Origin: Branchiostoma belcheri
Taxonomy: Eukaryota; Chordata; Leptocardii; Amphioxiformes; Branchiostomatidae
Direction of reading: 5' to 3'
Length of the DNA: 64,000 bases
NCBI RefSeq assembly: GCF_001625305.1
Contig: NW_017804509.1
Span: forward strand, 1,388,011 to 1,452,010
Every line of letters starts with the position of its first letter. Position 1 is the first letter of the stretch. Shown here one piece after another: positions 52,333 to 63,999 of this stretch. Below the pieces are notes generated by a model that was not told the origin of the DNA, did no database searches, and saw only the letters and a program-made list of their open reading frames with translations. The translations under genes were made by a program, and so were the position numbers.

Positions 52333-53599
52333 GCTACATACATGTGTTAGACATAGGAGCTGACTATTGTAGCTGACTGATACTTATAATGTAAATGCTA
52401 TACAGTACATCAACAAAAAGGGAAAACAATCCTGGGATCATTATTGTGACAGTAATTTGAATTTTTTAGTGTAAGAGATCATTTCTGGACACTGAACTTA
52501 AAGTTCAGGTTACTGTAATAGCATCTCTTCTGCCTAAGTCAGAAACATCAAAGCTGGAGACAAGGTGGACTTACTAAGAGTGAGAACTGACTTACAATGT
52601 GCCCAATAGGAGTAACTATCAGTCTACTCTTGGAAATTATTATGGTTTTGAAGATATCGATGGTGTCTTCCGTTAAGTGCTATAATTGCTCACAAAACTC
52701 CAGAAAACACGGAAGAAACTGGATAAAACTCTGCTATTTAAGTATATAATATGGGTACTTAGTCTAGTATATGATATTACCACTCATCACTGATGGAGCT
52801 GATTTTGTAAAATAAAGGAAAAGGAAAGTTATACTCAGGACTTGTAGGAATCTTACATGCCAGTTTCTTTGCACAAATTCTGTGCATGGAAGCACTCTAG
52901 AGATTAGGAGTTTAAGGGTTAATTGAATGCCATGGATGTGCCCTAGAGCCTTGGAAGGTTGAGGGTTAAATGCCACTTTACAGGTACATAATTATTATGT
53001 ATAAGGAGCTGTATTACAGAACTTATTATACATTTTTGTAGATTTTGTACATGAGTATTCAGAAAATATATTAGTGTACAGTTACTGTATATTAGATAGT
53101 ACATTTTTATTGCTTAAACAGGTGAGTGTTTTTCATTTTAAATTACTGCTTGTTTCATGTAAACTTTGAATAATCAAAGAAATCAGGCCTTCTGATCTGA
53201 AATCTTAAGTAATTTTCTTAAAATGCTTTGGAAATCATAATAATGCATTCAATTTGATATATGCTAGATAAATGCTACTTTTTGTGGGGATAGTACACTA
53301 ACTAACACCACTGGTTCAGCATTACTGTCTGTACTTGGGGAGGGTACACTAACACCACTGTTGTGATTGGGCAGTCCCTAGATTTGATTTGGGGGTTGTA
53401 CACTAACACTGCTGGGGGAGTCTGTGCTTTTTCTATGGTGTTCTTACTAGCTATAACTTATTCAGGTGTAACTCTTTAAAATTTTTGTACACAAATTTAT
53501 GAGAGATATCTTTTATTTTCAAATATTTGCAAAGCCAGATTGAAGATTGCCTTTCACACAAATTACAATTTAGCAAGTCATCCAGATTTTCCTTACAGT

Positions 53600-53765
<166 letters not shown>

Positions 53766-54184
53766 ATATTTATTTGATGAGAATCTAGCTGTGATGTTTT
53801 CTTAATGCAACATATTCTTTTAACTTAAGGCAAATTAAAGTGTGTTTTCAGTGCAAATCAAATCATAATTTCTTTTTCACAATATTTTTTAATTCCATGT
53901 TTTTTTTACACGTTTATTTGTAAATATTCCTTCAACATATTTTTTTCAACTAAAGGCAAATTAGTGTGTTTTCTGTGCAAATCGTGATTTCATTTTCCCA
54001 AAAGATTTTTTTTTAATTTCATGTTTTTTTACACGTTTATTTGTAAATATTTCTTATTTCTGGTGGCTGCCTTTTCTGTCTTTAACACAGAGTTCATTTC
54101 TTTTTTTTTCTGCATGTTTCTTACAGAGTGTAAAGCCACTCCGATGCAAGGACAACCTGTCTACACTAGGTGCAACCTTCACAG

Positions 54185-54655
54185 CCCTGTAGTGCATTAG
54201 CCTCCTGTCGCATCATAGCCTAAAGGGGCACTGTATACTACTAACCTATACATGACTTTGTGTATGGTCCTGTAGTGCTTTAGACATTCTGTCGCAAGAT
54301 AATCTTAAGGGACACTGTATACTACTAACTTACTACTAACTTGTGTATTGGGCCTCCTGTCGCATCATAGTCTAAAGGGGCACTGTATACCACTAACTTG
54401 TGTATTAGGCCTCCTGTCGCAACATAGGCTAAAGGGGCACTGTATACTACTAACTTACTACTAACTTGTTTATTGGGCCTCCTGTCACATCATAGCCTAA
54501 AGGGGCATTGTATACTACTGACCTATACATGTGTATGGTCCTGTACAGGCTGTAGTGCTTTAGACTTTCTGTCGCAAGATAATCAAAAGAGTCACTGTAT
54601 ACTTCTAACCTAATAGTATGTACCTGTTTAGGCCTCCTATCGCAAGGTTTGTTGC
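54185..54655 (+). repeat. degenerate tandem repeat of about 60-100 bp
   Basis: Five or six copies of cctcctgtcgcatcatagcc, then taaaggggcactgtatacta and ctaac, with deletions. Confidence 0.85.
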
Positions 54656-55932
54656 AGCATCTGTGCTGAGCTTACTGTGCAGTGTGGACTCTTTCAAAAT
54701 CAAATCCTGCCCAAACGTGTAAAAAAAGTCTTGTGTGACAACTTAAACATAGACAGAAGGCCTGGTTTCTTGGTTGATACTTGAATGTTTTTGGTGATGT
54801 TATAAATTTCATGTACAACAACAGTAACAAAATAATGTCATAAAGAAAATGTTTTTCTTTTTAATTCCTTAACTGTTGTCTTCTAACCATACAGAAAGAT
54901 GCTATTGCACGACAATTGTACAAGGTGCAATGTATGGGAAAAAGAGTTGAACATAGTTCAGAAAGAAATATAGAAATTCAATAAAACCTAACATCATAAT
55001 CACATACATTTGTACAAATAATTAGTGGTGGAATCATCATAATGTTACTCCATGTGTAGCAGGTTTATAGTTTTGTTTTCTAAATGATGCAGTTCTGTAA
55101 ACTATAATGTGAAAGTTCATGTACTCAGTCATTTTAGGAAAAAAAGAGAAAAATATAGTCACATTTACCTCCACATATTGTACAGCACAGCAAGTTATTA
55201 TTAGGTTGTTATAATATAGTTTTACACATATCTTATGATACAGTTAATAAGATAGTGGTGCGTTGAATATGTACATTTCTGTCAATGATTCTGATGCAGT
55301 TTCTTTCCATTATATGGAACTTCCATAGCAAAAGATGTGACTGTGTCTGACTGTGTGTGTGTGTGTTGTGCTGTGCTAGTACAACCTATTTTTTCACCAT
55401 AATATGTACGTCCAACTTATTCTTAGCTGAAGCTATACTGTATGTTACAATACATGTATTTTAAGGGGAGGGGGGTATATATATATATACTTTTCTGTAA
55501 AGATGGTCTGATTGAGTAAAATTTGTTCTCTTTTAGACAAAGAAGGGATTTATAAAGTAGAGTCAAGAATTCTAGCTGGTGCAGTACGGAAGATTCATTC
55601 AAAGTTGGATAATATCATATGCTGCCAACTTTTATCATGTACAAGTAGGACTAGACCTCCATCTAGATGTCACAAAACATGCTACACATTCCTACATGTA
55701 CAACTGTAATGCTGCCTGTAGCATCAATGACTTTTAACTGTTGAATAAAAAGTATATATATGAGTATATATCAAAATAATGCAATAATTGTATATTCAGA
55801 ATCACCAAGTATATTTCAGATGGCATATCAAATCACTATTTTATGACCATATCATAATGGTAGGTGATGAACTGTTTTTACATGTTAATAATGCAATTTT
55901 ATGTAATGCTTTACCCTTTCTGTTAATAGAAA

Positions 55933-55938
55933 AATAAA
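55933..55938 (+). terminator. candidate polyadenylation signal
   Basis: AATAAA followed by ggtgctcctgttgtgtcttc, a T/G-rich downstream element. It is the best 3' end candidate for a long NR1H transcript. Earlier hexamers lie near 52809 and 54978. Confidence 0.4.
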
Positions 55939-56469
55939 GTCTTTCTCTAAAGGTGCTCCTGTTGTGTCTTCAATCAGGCTGTAGCTGTAATTTTTCAAAG
56001 TTATACCAAACAAGAACCAGAGCTCTAGCCAGCTCAAAATCTTTTTCCGTTAGCCAGGTTCACGATCGGACCTGGGGGGAGAGTGCTCAGAAGGTAGGTG
56101 GGTCTGGGGACAAATTTTAAGCCTTTAAATGCAAGGTCACAATTTCTTTGAGAGGCAAATCATGGGGTTGATATTGGTTAGTGGTGGTCCTTTGGGTGTT
56201 TTTATATTTTTACTCAAGATTTTTTGTCAATTTTGTCCAAGTATAAAAAATTTTCCATCACACATGTATCACAAAGTTCCTGCAATTGACCGAAAAATGG
56301 GTGCTGGCTAGAGCCCTTAGCCTGGTTACCAAACCTATTATAGCTCCCGAGTCCTACATCATCTCAGGCTATAGACCCCTGCCAAGAACCAGTAAATGTT
56401 GAATAGTTCACACTTTTGAGTACGTATATATACCACCAAGCTACACCACAGTGTAATCCCAAGTGTTCA

Positions 56470-57330
56470 TCAACTAATTCTATCCACCGGTGTGTTTTCC
56501 ACCCTCCCCTCATCAGAATGAACTTTCCCCACTGGTACATGCTCCACCCTCCCCTCATCAAAATGGACCCTCCCCTCCTTGAAGAACTCGGACTGTTCCT
56601 TCCACCACGTCTTGGCGTCAAACTCGGGGAAGAAGATTTGCATCTCGCGTAGAGCCGCTTTCTCAGAGTCTGCACCGTGTGTGCAGTTTCTGGTGTCGGT
56701 TAGTCCGAACTGTCCCCGTATGGACTCACGGTGTGTGAACTGTGAGCGGAAGGTTTTGGTTGGTCCCATCAACTGTCGCCATCGGGAAATGGCGTCTTCG
56801 CCTGGTGATGAAGAAAGAAAACAACATTAGAACTAGTAACATTTGCAAAGCAAATGCATAATGATTACCTTGCAATATGGTCTGCTCTACCTTGAAATAT
56901 GATCTGCTCTGTTAATTCTTACCCAAAGACATATTCATATATATGGTGACAGGAGTCAAAATCCCTCCTGCTATAAAATTGCAACATGATGTAATGATGT
57001 TAGAGGACTGCAAAAGAGTAGTGGTTGTATTGTGACTAATTTGAGGTTCCTTAAATAAACAAACAAACAAACCGGTTCCCCACCTGCCAGAATGTGTGCG
57101 CTCATCTGTCCACTTGCCATGAATCCCACCAGTCGATTATAGAAGAACCTGCCTTCATGTTCACCATAGAAACTTGCGCTGTCCTGCCGGGACCATCTCA
57201 GAACCCTGCTTCTCACAAACAGAAGTCGGTTCTTCAGGACGGTCCCCACGATGTGTTGGTACAGTCCGGGGTGGGCGTGGACGTCAGGTTTGATCAGGGC
57301 AAGGGTCAACTGGAGACCGCTGACTCCCAT
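56470..57330 (-). CDS. NME6: nucleoside diphosphate kinase 6 (NME6), two coding exons
   Basis: Exon 1 is 57081-57354 (ATG at 57330; acceptor ttttctag before it; donor gcag|gtgggg). Exon 2 is 56470-56801 (acceptor catcaccag). The phases agree (1/1), giving 193 residues. It matches group II NDP kinase 6: LQLTLALIKPDVHAHPG, EHEGRFFYNRLVGFMASG, HILAG|EDAISRWRQLMGPT, and SIRGQFGLTDTRNCTHGAD with the catalytic His. The enzyme class moves a phosphate from ATP to NDPs through phospho-His; vertebrate NME6 is largely mitochondrial. After FFPEFDAKTWW the C-terminus departs from the family into imperfect repeats (EGRVHFDEGRVEHVPVGKVH). An open frame also continues upstream of the ATG to the acceptor, so a further 5' coding exon is possible. 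It is convergent with the NR1H gene. Confidence 0.9.
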
Positions 57331-57411
57331 TGGTCCAATCTCTCGTCTTCTCGTCTAGAAAATGAGCGAAAAACTTGCTTAAGTCCAAGTTCCTAGGTGT
57401 ACTATGCTAAG

Positions 57412-57592
57412 AGGGCCTGCATGGGGTGGGGGTGGGGGTGGTAGTGATTATGAATTCAGCAAAACTTCCACTGCCGATTATGAATTAGTTTAGAGCTGAT
57501 TACGACTTAACGCTTTGCGGCTAATGTACTACATGTATTACGAATTTCGTTGATTTTTGGGGGAGGCTGCCTACGGATTAAGAACCTTAAGA
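57412..57592 (-). repeat. diverged tacgaatta-rich repeat
   Basis: Repeated gattatgaatt(a/c) and attacgactt phrases flanked by gagggcctgcatgggg and gggggaggctgcctacgg. The style resembles the 29085/29866 family, but the match is weak. Confidence 0.4.
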
Positions 57593-58499
57593 AAGTCCCT
57601 GCACTTTTATAAGTAATTTCTGTGATTGCTTTCTTACAAATCTCTTTGATGCAAAGTTCATAAAGACTTCTCTTACGTCATTGTCACTAAAGTAAAGTAG
57701 CCAAAATCCAGGGCTCATAATTATGTTAATGTATAAATTCTCTTGGGTGAAATATACGTGTAAATGGTATATGTTTATTACACAAAATTTATTTGAACAT
57801 ATTACGACACATAACAAGTTATCTCTCAACGACACATGCATGCCGAACAATTTAATTAGCTCAAGGAGATTTTGGATGAACGCCCAACACGAAAAGTTCT
57901 CTTTTAAGTTGGTTTTACAAAAGAAGGACTTGAACTAGGGAAAAATCTGAAGATAAAGACAAGATCCATGATCTTATAGCTCTAAACTCACCCTACAAAT
58001 GCCCCAAAAACACTACATACGTGTATAAAGTCACGTACACCTTGCCTGTCGAACCCGGAAGTGAAGGTTCGGCAGAATCCATTCAAATAGAGGGGGAGGC
58101 AGAAATTTCATAGTTAACAATACATTTATCATTTGCCCTCTTCAAAACATCTGACTTTCAATAATCATTGTATCCTACGTGAAATTATTTTGTTGATTAT
58201 ATGCTATTGGAATAATTGGAAATTTTTCAAATTTTTGGAAGAATATAATGTACAGTAGCAACTATGGATCACCCTTCTTTTATAATGGTATAGTCTTCAG
58301 GTAAAAGGTTATTAGTCTATACCACTTTGACAATGGGGTGGCTATTATCTTGATACCTTATTGCAATTCAATGTGTTTAATTTTTTAGACTACATTATAA
58401 TACACAAATAACAGACTATATTAAATATAATAATGACTTAAATAGTAAAGATGTAGGACTTTATTCACCATAAATATGAATTTCTATAGTTAAAATAAA
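57593..58499. other. gene-free stretch between NME6 and the TSPO exons
   Basis: A+T-rich. It should contain the NME6 promoter or an upstream noncoding exon. Nothing definable was seen. The 87-residue reverse frame at 57587-57850 has no recognisable feature. Confidence 0.4.
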
Positions 58500-58627
58500 A
58501 CGCACGCATCCCCCTGGCAATGTACTCGCCCGAACCATCAAATTCAACTCTGTTATATGTAAACACTTGATGTTCCTATTCTGAGAACTGCGTATTTCGC
58601 CAGCTCTGACAAGAATAAAGACCACAG
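58500..58627 (+). other. candidate noncoding first exon of TSPO
   Basis: Ends at a strong donor gaccacag|gtaagac (GT at 58628). All four TSPO coding exons downstream have an acceptor upstream of their ATG, so a shared leader exon is required somewhere 5'. This is the nearest good candidate. The start is approximate. Confidence 0.4.
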
Positions 58628-59330
58628 GTAAGACTCTAAACAGTTATAAACATAACAGTAAATATATTTTACCTTACACCAATTCAGAGGAGAAAATTTG
58701 ACAAGGACAAAACTGGTGCATGGTAGTGAATTTCAAGTTCAACACCAACGTTATGTTGTTTAGATGTTACATTTGATTGTCTGGGTGTCTAGTCTGTGAG
58801 TGATCTTTTGTATCAGATTCAGAAAATGCAATGAATTTTTTGAAACCTGATATAACTATTTTGTCCCATTTTGTACACGATTTTAACTTTAGATCAAGGC
58901 CTGCCCTCGATCACAAAATTGTATCATGTCCTAACGTTAGCAAAAAAGATATTAGGTGATCCAATGATTGCAGCTGAATGTCTGTCTGCAGAATGTACTT
59001 GATTTATATTCAATTGTGCCATGCATGGCTCCCTGAAGTTCAATGTTACAGGGAAGCAAAAGGAGAGACTGTATGTGGTCTCCTAAAACACAATTTTTTG
59101 TTATACGGTATACAACTGTAGAAGGCTTCCTGCCTCAGCTATCCCTGCTTTGCCCATGTGTGTTTGTTTGTTTATTTGTTTGCTTGTTTGTTTCTTTGCC
59201 CCATGTTGTTTAGAAGTAAACCAGCTCTAGTGTTTATTTATTTGCTTGTTATTTGCTTGTTTGCAAAGTAGTAAATTAGGTCCATGTTTGTTTGCTTGTT
59301 TGCTTGTTTGTCCAGTGTAGTATCAGCACC

Positions 59331-59512
59331 ATGGCCCCCTCCTGGCTTGCTCCAATCCTCGGCACGCTTCACCCCCTACTCGGTGTAGCTGGAAGCTCGC
59401 TAGTTCAGCAAAAAGACGCCATGACCTGGTACGACAAGATCAAAAAACCCTCCTGGACGCCCCCCAACTATCTGTTCCCACCCGTATGGACCAGTCTGTA
59501 TGCCACCATGGG
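59331..59512 (+). CDS. TSPO: TSPO first coding exon, copy 1
   Basis: Exon about 59316-59512: acceptor tttgtccag, ATG 15 bases on, donor ATGGG|GTAAGA. It encodes 60 residues plus two bases (phase 2), [11 protein letters not shown] to SLYATMG. TSPO hallmarks are the Pro/Gly-rich first membrane helix and [20 protein letters not shown] followed by W..LY..MG. TSPO is a five-helix outer mitochondrial membrane protein that binds cholesterol and porphyrins. Only helix 1 and the first loop are encoded here; the remaining exons are not found within the window. It carries an Ala-Met insert before WYD compared with copies 2 and 4. Confidence 0.92.
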
Positions 59513-59593
59513 GTAAGATCTTCAGTGATTTTTGCATGTGTTTTCTCTCTCTCTCTCTCTCTCTCTTTCCTCAGCAGGGTGTAATTTGATCTC

Positions 59594-59775
59594 ATGGCTC
59601 CATCTTGGCTCCCGCCAGTCATCGGAACGTTCCACCCGCTTGTGGGGGGGTTTGGAGCGTCGTTTGCGGGGAAGGAGAATCTGAAGTGGTATGACGCGCA
59701 GGTTAAGAAACCCTGGTGGACCCCACCGAACTACGTGTTTGGACCGGTCTGGGCTAGCCTGTATGCTAGCATGGG
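59594..59775 (+). CDS. TSPO: TSPO first coding exon, copy 2
   Basis: The acceptor is a pure CT tract ending tttcctcag (59574); ATG at 59594; donor ATGGG|GTAAGC; 182 bases, phase 2. It encodes MAPSWLPPVIG to SLYASMG with WYDAQVKKPWWTPPNYVFGP. It starts only 81 bases after the copy 1 exon ends. Splicing copy 1 to copy 2 would read into a TAA before this ATG, so the two cannot be joined productively. Confidence 0.92.
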
Positions 59776-61836
59776 GTAAGCCACGTTTGTTTGTTTGTTT
59801 GTTTGTTTGTTTTGCACGATTGGTAAGTTGCTTCATGGTGTACAATGTATATAAGAGGCAACTTCAGTATTTTCACACCATACTGAGTCAGCTAGACCAG
59901 ACTCTGAAACTTTGACTCCCCTGTACTAATGGTAGAGCTCAGCCTCTATATATTGTCATCTTTTATTTGAGCAGTTATGTTTTGCAATTGTAAGCAATTA
60001 TGTGTAATTTTTTTTCGTGTACTGAGCTCCTCATCCTGAAAATTGTTAAATTACATTCTATAACCAAAAAAACACCTGTGGTCTCAGGGGTGCTTATAGT
60101 ATAAGATTTTATCTGTTAATGCCCACGATCATGATAATGATCATTCTGGCATACTCATTTTTACCTGAGGAAAGCCGTAATCGTATATAGTACCTTTCCC
60201 AAGAGCACAAGCTAGGTTTGTGACTTGGCAGGATTCGAACCTGGGACCTCTTGGTTCTGAGCCGAATGCTCTGCTGTTAATGCCTCACAACCCCACAGGT
60301 GCTGCCGACCTTTAACCTCACAATCAGCTGATGTGTTTACCTGGAATAACTAAACTCTCAAGGACATGATAAACCCAGACTGTACCAAGTTAGAAAGAGG
60401 GGTGTATTTGCTCTGTTGATTCTTACCTTTTAGAAGCTCTTTAAGAATTTTAATTATAGACTACCGGTATCATTATTTATGTTTCTGGATAGACATTTAG
60501 GAAATTTTCATTTGCTTAACTTTGTAAGGAACTTACTGAGAGAAGATCTTCACAAAAGTGCAATCTTAAGTTTTCCTGGGTCCTTTATGGATGGACCCTG
60601 TAGGGTCATGTAAGGGCGCGACCTTGATCAGGAAGGTCACATGACGCTTACACAACCACCTGTTGTTGGTCACTTCTCCAAGCTGTTTGGGTCACATCTG
60701 TGCTTCAACACAACTCCTCAAGGCTAGTCTGGTCCTTATAGTAGGGTTCTCAAAGGTATGTCTACTAGTACTGTACTTGACTTAGCCAGTATCATGGTTG
60801 GGGCATGGTAGTTGGGGCAGGCTGTCTTCAGGGCTCTAATATAGTTTTCCCCGCCCAGTTTAACAGGCCCCCCAGTAGGAGTGTTACGCTAAAAGAGATG
60901 GCAAGCCAAGGGAGTTGATTTGCCCCACCACAAATGTTTGTGCTGTACTTGCCTTTGTTATCTCTTTCTCCTTCTGGTAATCCTACTTAAGTCAGTCAAC
61001 AGGTGGTTTGTCTTTAAGTCACTCAGTGAATAAGAATCAAAGATGACTCCTGAAGAGGCCAGTAGTTATACAGGAGCAGGCTCTCCTCGCTTTTGACTGG
61101 TTGGCCTTGCTTGGGTACTTTCTGAGTTTCTGTAGTGCTAGCATCTCTTCTTGATAACCTTTGCACTACTGTTACACAACTGTTGTGTAAGATCCCAGAG
61201 TACACCCCTCAGGTCAGGAGTGGGACAGTCCAATGACCCTGAGGTCAAACTGCCCCATAGAGGCATATATACTGTGTAAAACACAGTGAGTAGCAGTATC
61301 AGTTAAGGCAGGGTCAGTCCATTTGTACTTTTTCTTCTACCTATTCTTCACCACCTGGTTACCTTAAGGACAGGTAAGAAGTAGGTGAGCTGTAGTAGCT
61401 TGTACTAGAACTGTGAAACTCTGAATTAGGCCCAAACTTGTTGGCTGACCTACTTAATGCTTTTCAGCACTCAGGCAGCATGCTGGTTATGTAAACAGAC
61501 CATACTTTAGGAAAAAGGCATCCATTTTGTGATACAGGAGTTTAGTTTGTACTGTCCTGATTATATAGTACACTTTCCAGTTCCAACTACATATAGTTTG
61601 GCTTTGGTTCTAGCAGTAATTAACTTTTTATTAGAGAGCGCGGCCTTGCCAGTGCTAACCCACTGGACAGGGCTGCCTGGAGGTGCAGTGTGAAGACCAG
61701 TACTACTAGCCGACTGCTGCCGACCCCTGTGGCAGGGACAACAGCAGCAGTATAATCTAATCCTGGAATAGTGAGTGTGAGTGAGTGTATTGTCAAGTTT
61801 TGATATCCCCATAATAAACTGCAACTGTTTCCTCAG
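59776..61836. other. spacer between TSPO exon copies 2 and 3
   Basis: No second TSPO exon, so copies 1 and 2 are not followed by their own gene bodies here. It contains (tttg)n near 59790 and a SINE-like segment near 60125-60300. No other gene was seen. Confidence 0.6.
60125..60300 (-). repeat. tRNA-derived SINE-like element
   Basis: On the - strand, gcagagcattcggctcagaa then ccaagaggtcccaggttcga and atcc carries a perfect RNA polymerase III B box (GGTTCGAATCC). It is followed by cttgggaaaggtac and tttcctcaggtaaaaatgag, a body-like sequence common in invertebrate SINEs. The 5' half does not fold as a tRNA gene. Confidence 0.6.
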
Positions 61837-61859
61837 CCTCAGCTCCCCCCTTCGAGAGA

Positions 61860-62047
61860 ATGGTATCTCCCAGCTGGGCCGCGCCCGTTCTTGCCTCCGT
61901 GCTGCCCCACCTGGGGGGGTTCGCGGGCGCGGTCGTCTCATCCCGAAATGTCCGGACCTGGTACGACAATGAGATCAGGAAGCCCTGGTTCAGACCGCCT
62001 AACTGGGTTTTTGCGCCGGTTTGGACCATGCTCTACACAGCCATGGG
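61860..62047 (+). CDS. TSPO: TSPO first coding exon, copy 3
   Basis: The acceptor tgtttcctcag ends at 61836, then 23 bases to the ATG; donor ATGGG|GTAAGG; 188 bases, phase 2. It encodes MVSPSWAAPVLASVLPHLGG to MLYTAMG with WYDNEIRKPWFRPPNWVFAP. It is the most diverged in the first helix (FAGAVVSSRNV). Reading in from copies 1 or 2 would be out of frame. Confidence 0.92.
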
Positions 62048-63180
62048 GTAAGGAAAGGGAAAAATGGAAAATGAAATGAAAAAAAAAAATCAATCAGAAA
62101 GGTGCACATTGATAATCAGAATCCGTGAACCAACAAATTACACTGGTGTGGCCTAACAACAAAATTCATGATTGAGGTACTTTCCCAGATGATCAGTGGA
62201 ATAAGGCCTTTTAATTCCATGTAATTTGTACATCTTTATGACTATCCAGTATCCTGTATAAAACACAGCTATGCATGGGGTAAGCTGGGTTACCATAGCC
62301 TAACAGCCTGAGGGTACCATCCGGATTTTTACTCCGCAGTGCTAAAAAAAATTTGCGTATGGTACCCAGGCTATAAGTAGGGGGAATAGAACAGGAAAAT
62401 ATGAACAAAAGACAATCCGAAAGTAGCAGATTGCATTATTAGAAACAAAAAGTGTCAGCGAAAGAAAAATAATCAGACAACAGATCAGATAATTGGAGGC
62501 CTTATGTGCCCTCCTACTGAAAGCATAAAGATCAGCCGTTTCAATTCTACGTAATTCGTACTCCAAAGTGGTGGCAGATGGAAAATAACATATCAACCAC
62601 CTGTTAATTTGGTGCCTACATGCTCTTCTGTGTAGAGAGTAATCAGCCATTTTAATGAGCTGCCTGCCGCACTCACAGAGTCACACCCTTATTATAACAT
62701 CTTGCCTGAATGAACACATTTGATGTGTCTTGAATTCAAAGGACTGGGGAAGAATCAGGCATGGCTCAAGACAGTGGAAGAAAGATTCCAGTGTCTGTTT
62801 AAGTAGAGAATTTCATGAACATGCAAGGGGGTGAAGTCTGCTATCTCTGATTGCAAGGTGTTTTTCATGGTACCTTAATATTAAATGCAGTATCAAAAAG
62901 AGTGTATGTCCCAGGAATACCAAACATGTTACATCTTATGTTCCTTTATTACATGTATTATCAAGAATGAGTCGCTTACACTATTTTTATGTTCCTCCCA
63001 TACATACTGCCCGATTAGGCACAGGAGAAACTAGTCTAAGGTAAGGTAAGGTCATACACACACTGCCCTCTTTCTTCTCTTACCGGTATTGCAGCCTTCC
63101 AGGCAACATAGTCCTATAATACTGTACTTAGTCTTGTGGCCTTTTACCTATCTCTAAGTACTTAGCAAATTGTCTTAAGT
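62048..63180. other. spacer between TSPO exon copies 3 and 4
   Basis: No coding sequence recognised. It holds a foldback element (62296-62373), an aattacactggtgtggcctaa fragment near 62130 that resembles the ggccacacc TIR ends, and A+T-rich DNA. Confidence 0.55.
62296..62373. mobile_element. diverged foldback MITE
   Basis: tagcctaacagcctgagggt, then accat, and atggtacccaggcta form imperfect inverted arms related to the tagcctgggtgccat elements at 20381 and 22402. Confidence 0.65.
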
Positions 63181-63691
63181 GGTACGTCCCTGCATACTCA
63201 GAGCCTATACTAATCCTACCTTTGCCTGAGGCTGTTTGTGCACTTGGTTGTAATCTATTCTACCCACCCCTACGTCTGGTCTTGAGTGGTAGGTCCCATC
63301 ATCCTTAAGGATACAGCTGGGATTCTACCCACCCCTAAATCTTGAGTGGTATGCCCCATCCTGCCATCTCAGCGTTAGTTTGAGAACCCCTAAATCTTCA
63401 GTGGTCCGCCCCATCCTGCCATCCCAGCTTTAGCTTGTTTGTGAACTGGCTTGTTCCATTCAAACACCCCCAAGTATTTAATGGTAAGCCCCATCCTGCC
63501 ATCCCAGTGCTAGCAGGAGTTTGTAAACTGGGTTCTTCCATTCTAACACCCCCAACTTTTCAGTGGTACGCCCCATCCTGCCATCCCATGCAGCTTTAGC
63601 TTGTTTGTGAACTGGATTCTTCCATTTTAAAACCCCCAAGCCCAAGTCTTGAATGGTATGCCCCATCCTGCCATCCTAGCGTTTACTTCAG
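63180..63691 (+). repeat. tandem repeat built from the TSPO copy 4 exon edge
   Basis: Five or more units of about 75-110 bp contain agtggtacgccccatcctgc, catcccagctttagcttgtt, tgtgaactggattcttccat and aacacccccaa. The last unit runs into the real acceptor and start (cctagcgtttacttcag, ATGgctgtaaactgggttcc). The unit therefore includes the intron end plus about 25 bases of exon 4. Confidence 0.8.
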
Positions 63692-63701
63692 TTATACTAA
63701 G

Positions 63702-63880
63702 ATGGCTGTAAACTGGGTTCCTCCCTTCGCGGCGACGCTGGTGCCGAATGTGGGCGGCTTCATCGCACACATGCAGACCCAGAAGGCTCGCTGCTGGTAC
63801 GTCGGTCTGTCCAAGCCCTGGTGGTGCGCTCCCAACTGGCTCTTCGCGCCAATGTGGGGGACCATGTATGTAGGCATGGG
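63702..63880 (+). CDS. TSPO: TSPO first coding exon, copy 4
   Basis: The acceptor gtttacttcag ends at 63691; ATG at 63702; donor ATGGG|GTGGGT (weaker than the other three); 179 bases, phase 2. It encodes MAVNWVPPFAATLVPNVGGF to TMYVGMG with WYVGLSKPWWCAPNWLFAPM. The second Pro of the usual PP is Ala here (CAPN). Reading in from an upstream copy would be in frame (G-Y-T-K before the Met), unlike copies 2 and 3. Confidence 0.88.
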
Positions 63881-63913
63881 GTGGGTATACTGTGTACATG
63901 TATAGGCATTGCT

Positions 63914-63959
63914 GTGTGTGTGTGTGTGTGTGTTGTGTGTGTGTAAGAGAGAAAGAGAG

Positions 63960-63995
<36 letters not shown>

Positions 63996-63999
63996 CGTG
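63914..63999 (+). repeat. (gt)n microsatellite
   Basis: gtgtgtgtg tracts interrupted by agagagaaagagagagag, running to the window edge. Confidence 0.95.

Larger units (their letters stand above)
54127..55938 (+). other. possible alternative last exon and long 3' UTR of the NR1H gene
   Basis: The acceptor tgcatgtttcttacag ends at 54126. If exon I spliced at 51985, the frame would continue about 20 residues (ECKATPMQGQPVYTRCNLHS, then PVVH) to TAG near 54198. Sequence then runs about 1.7 kb to AATAAA (55933) followed by T/G-rich DNA. The choice between this and the stop at 52021 cannot be settled from sequence. Confidence 0.35.

Noticed and set aside
59331-59845. Copy 1 and copy 2 joined as one TSPO-like transcript
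   Set aside because: The join would meet a TAA before the copy 2 ATG, so serial inclusion is unlikely.
60190-60300. tRNA gene on the - strand
   Set aside because: Perfect B box but no foldable acceptor stem or A box; followed by SINE-like body.
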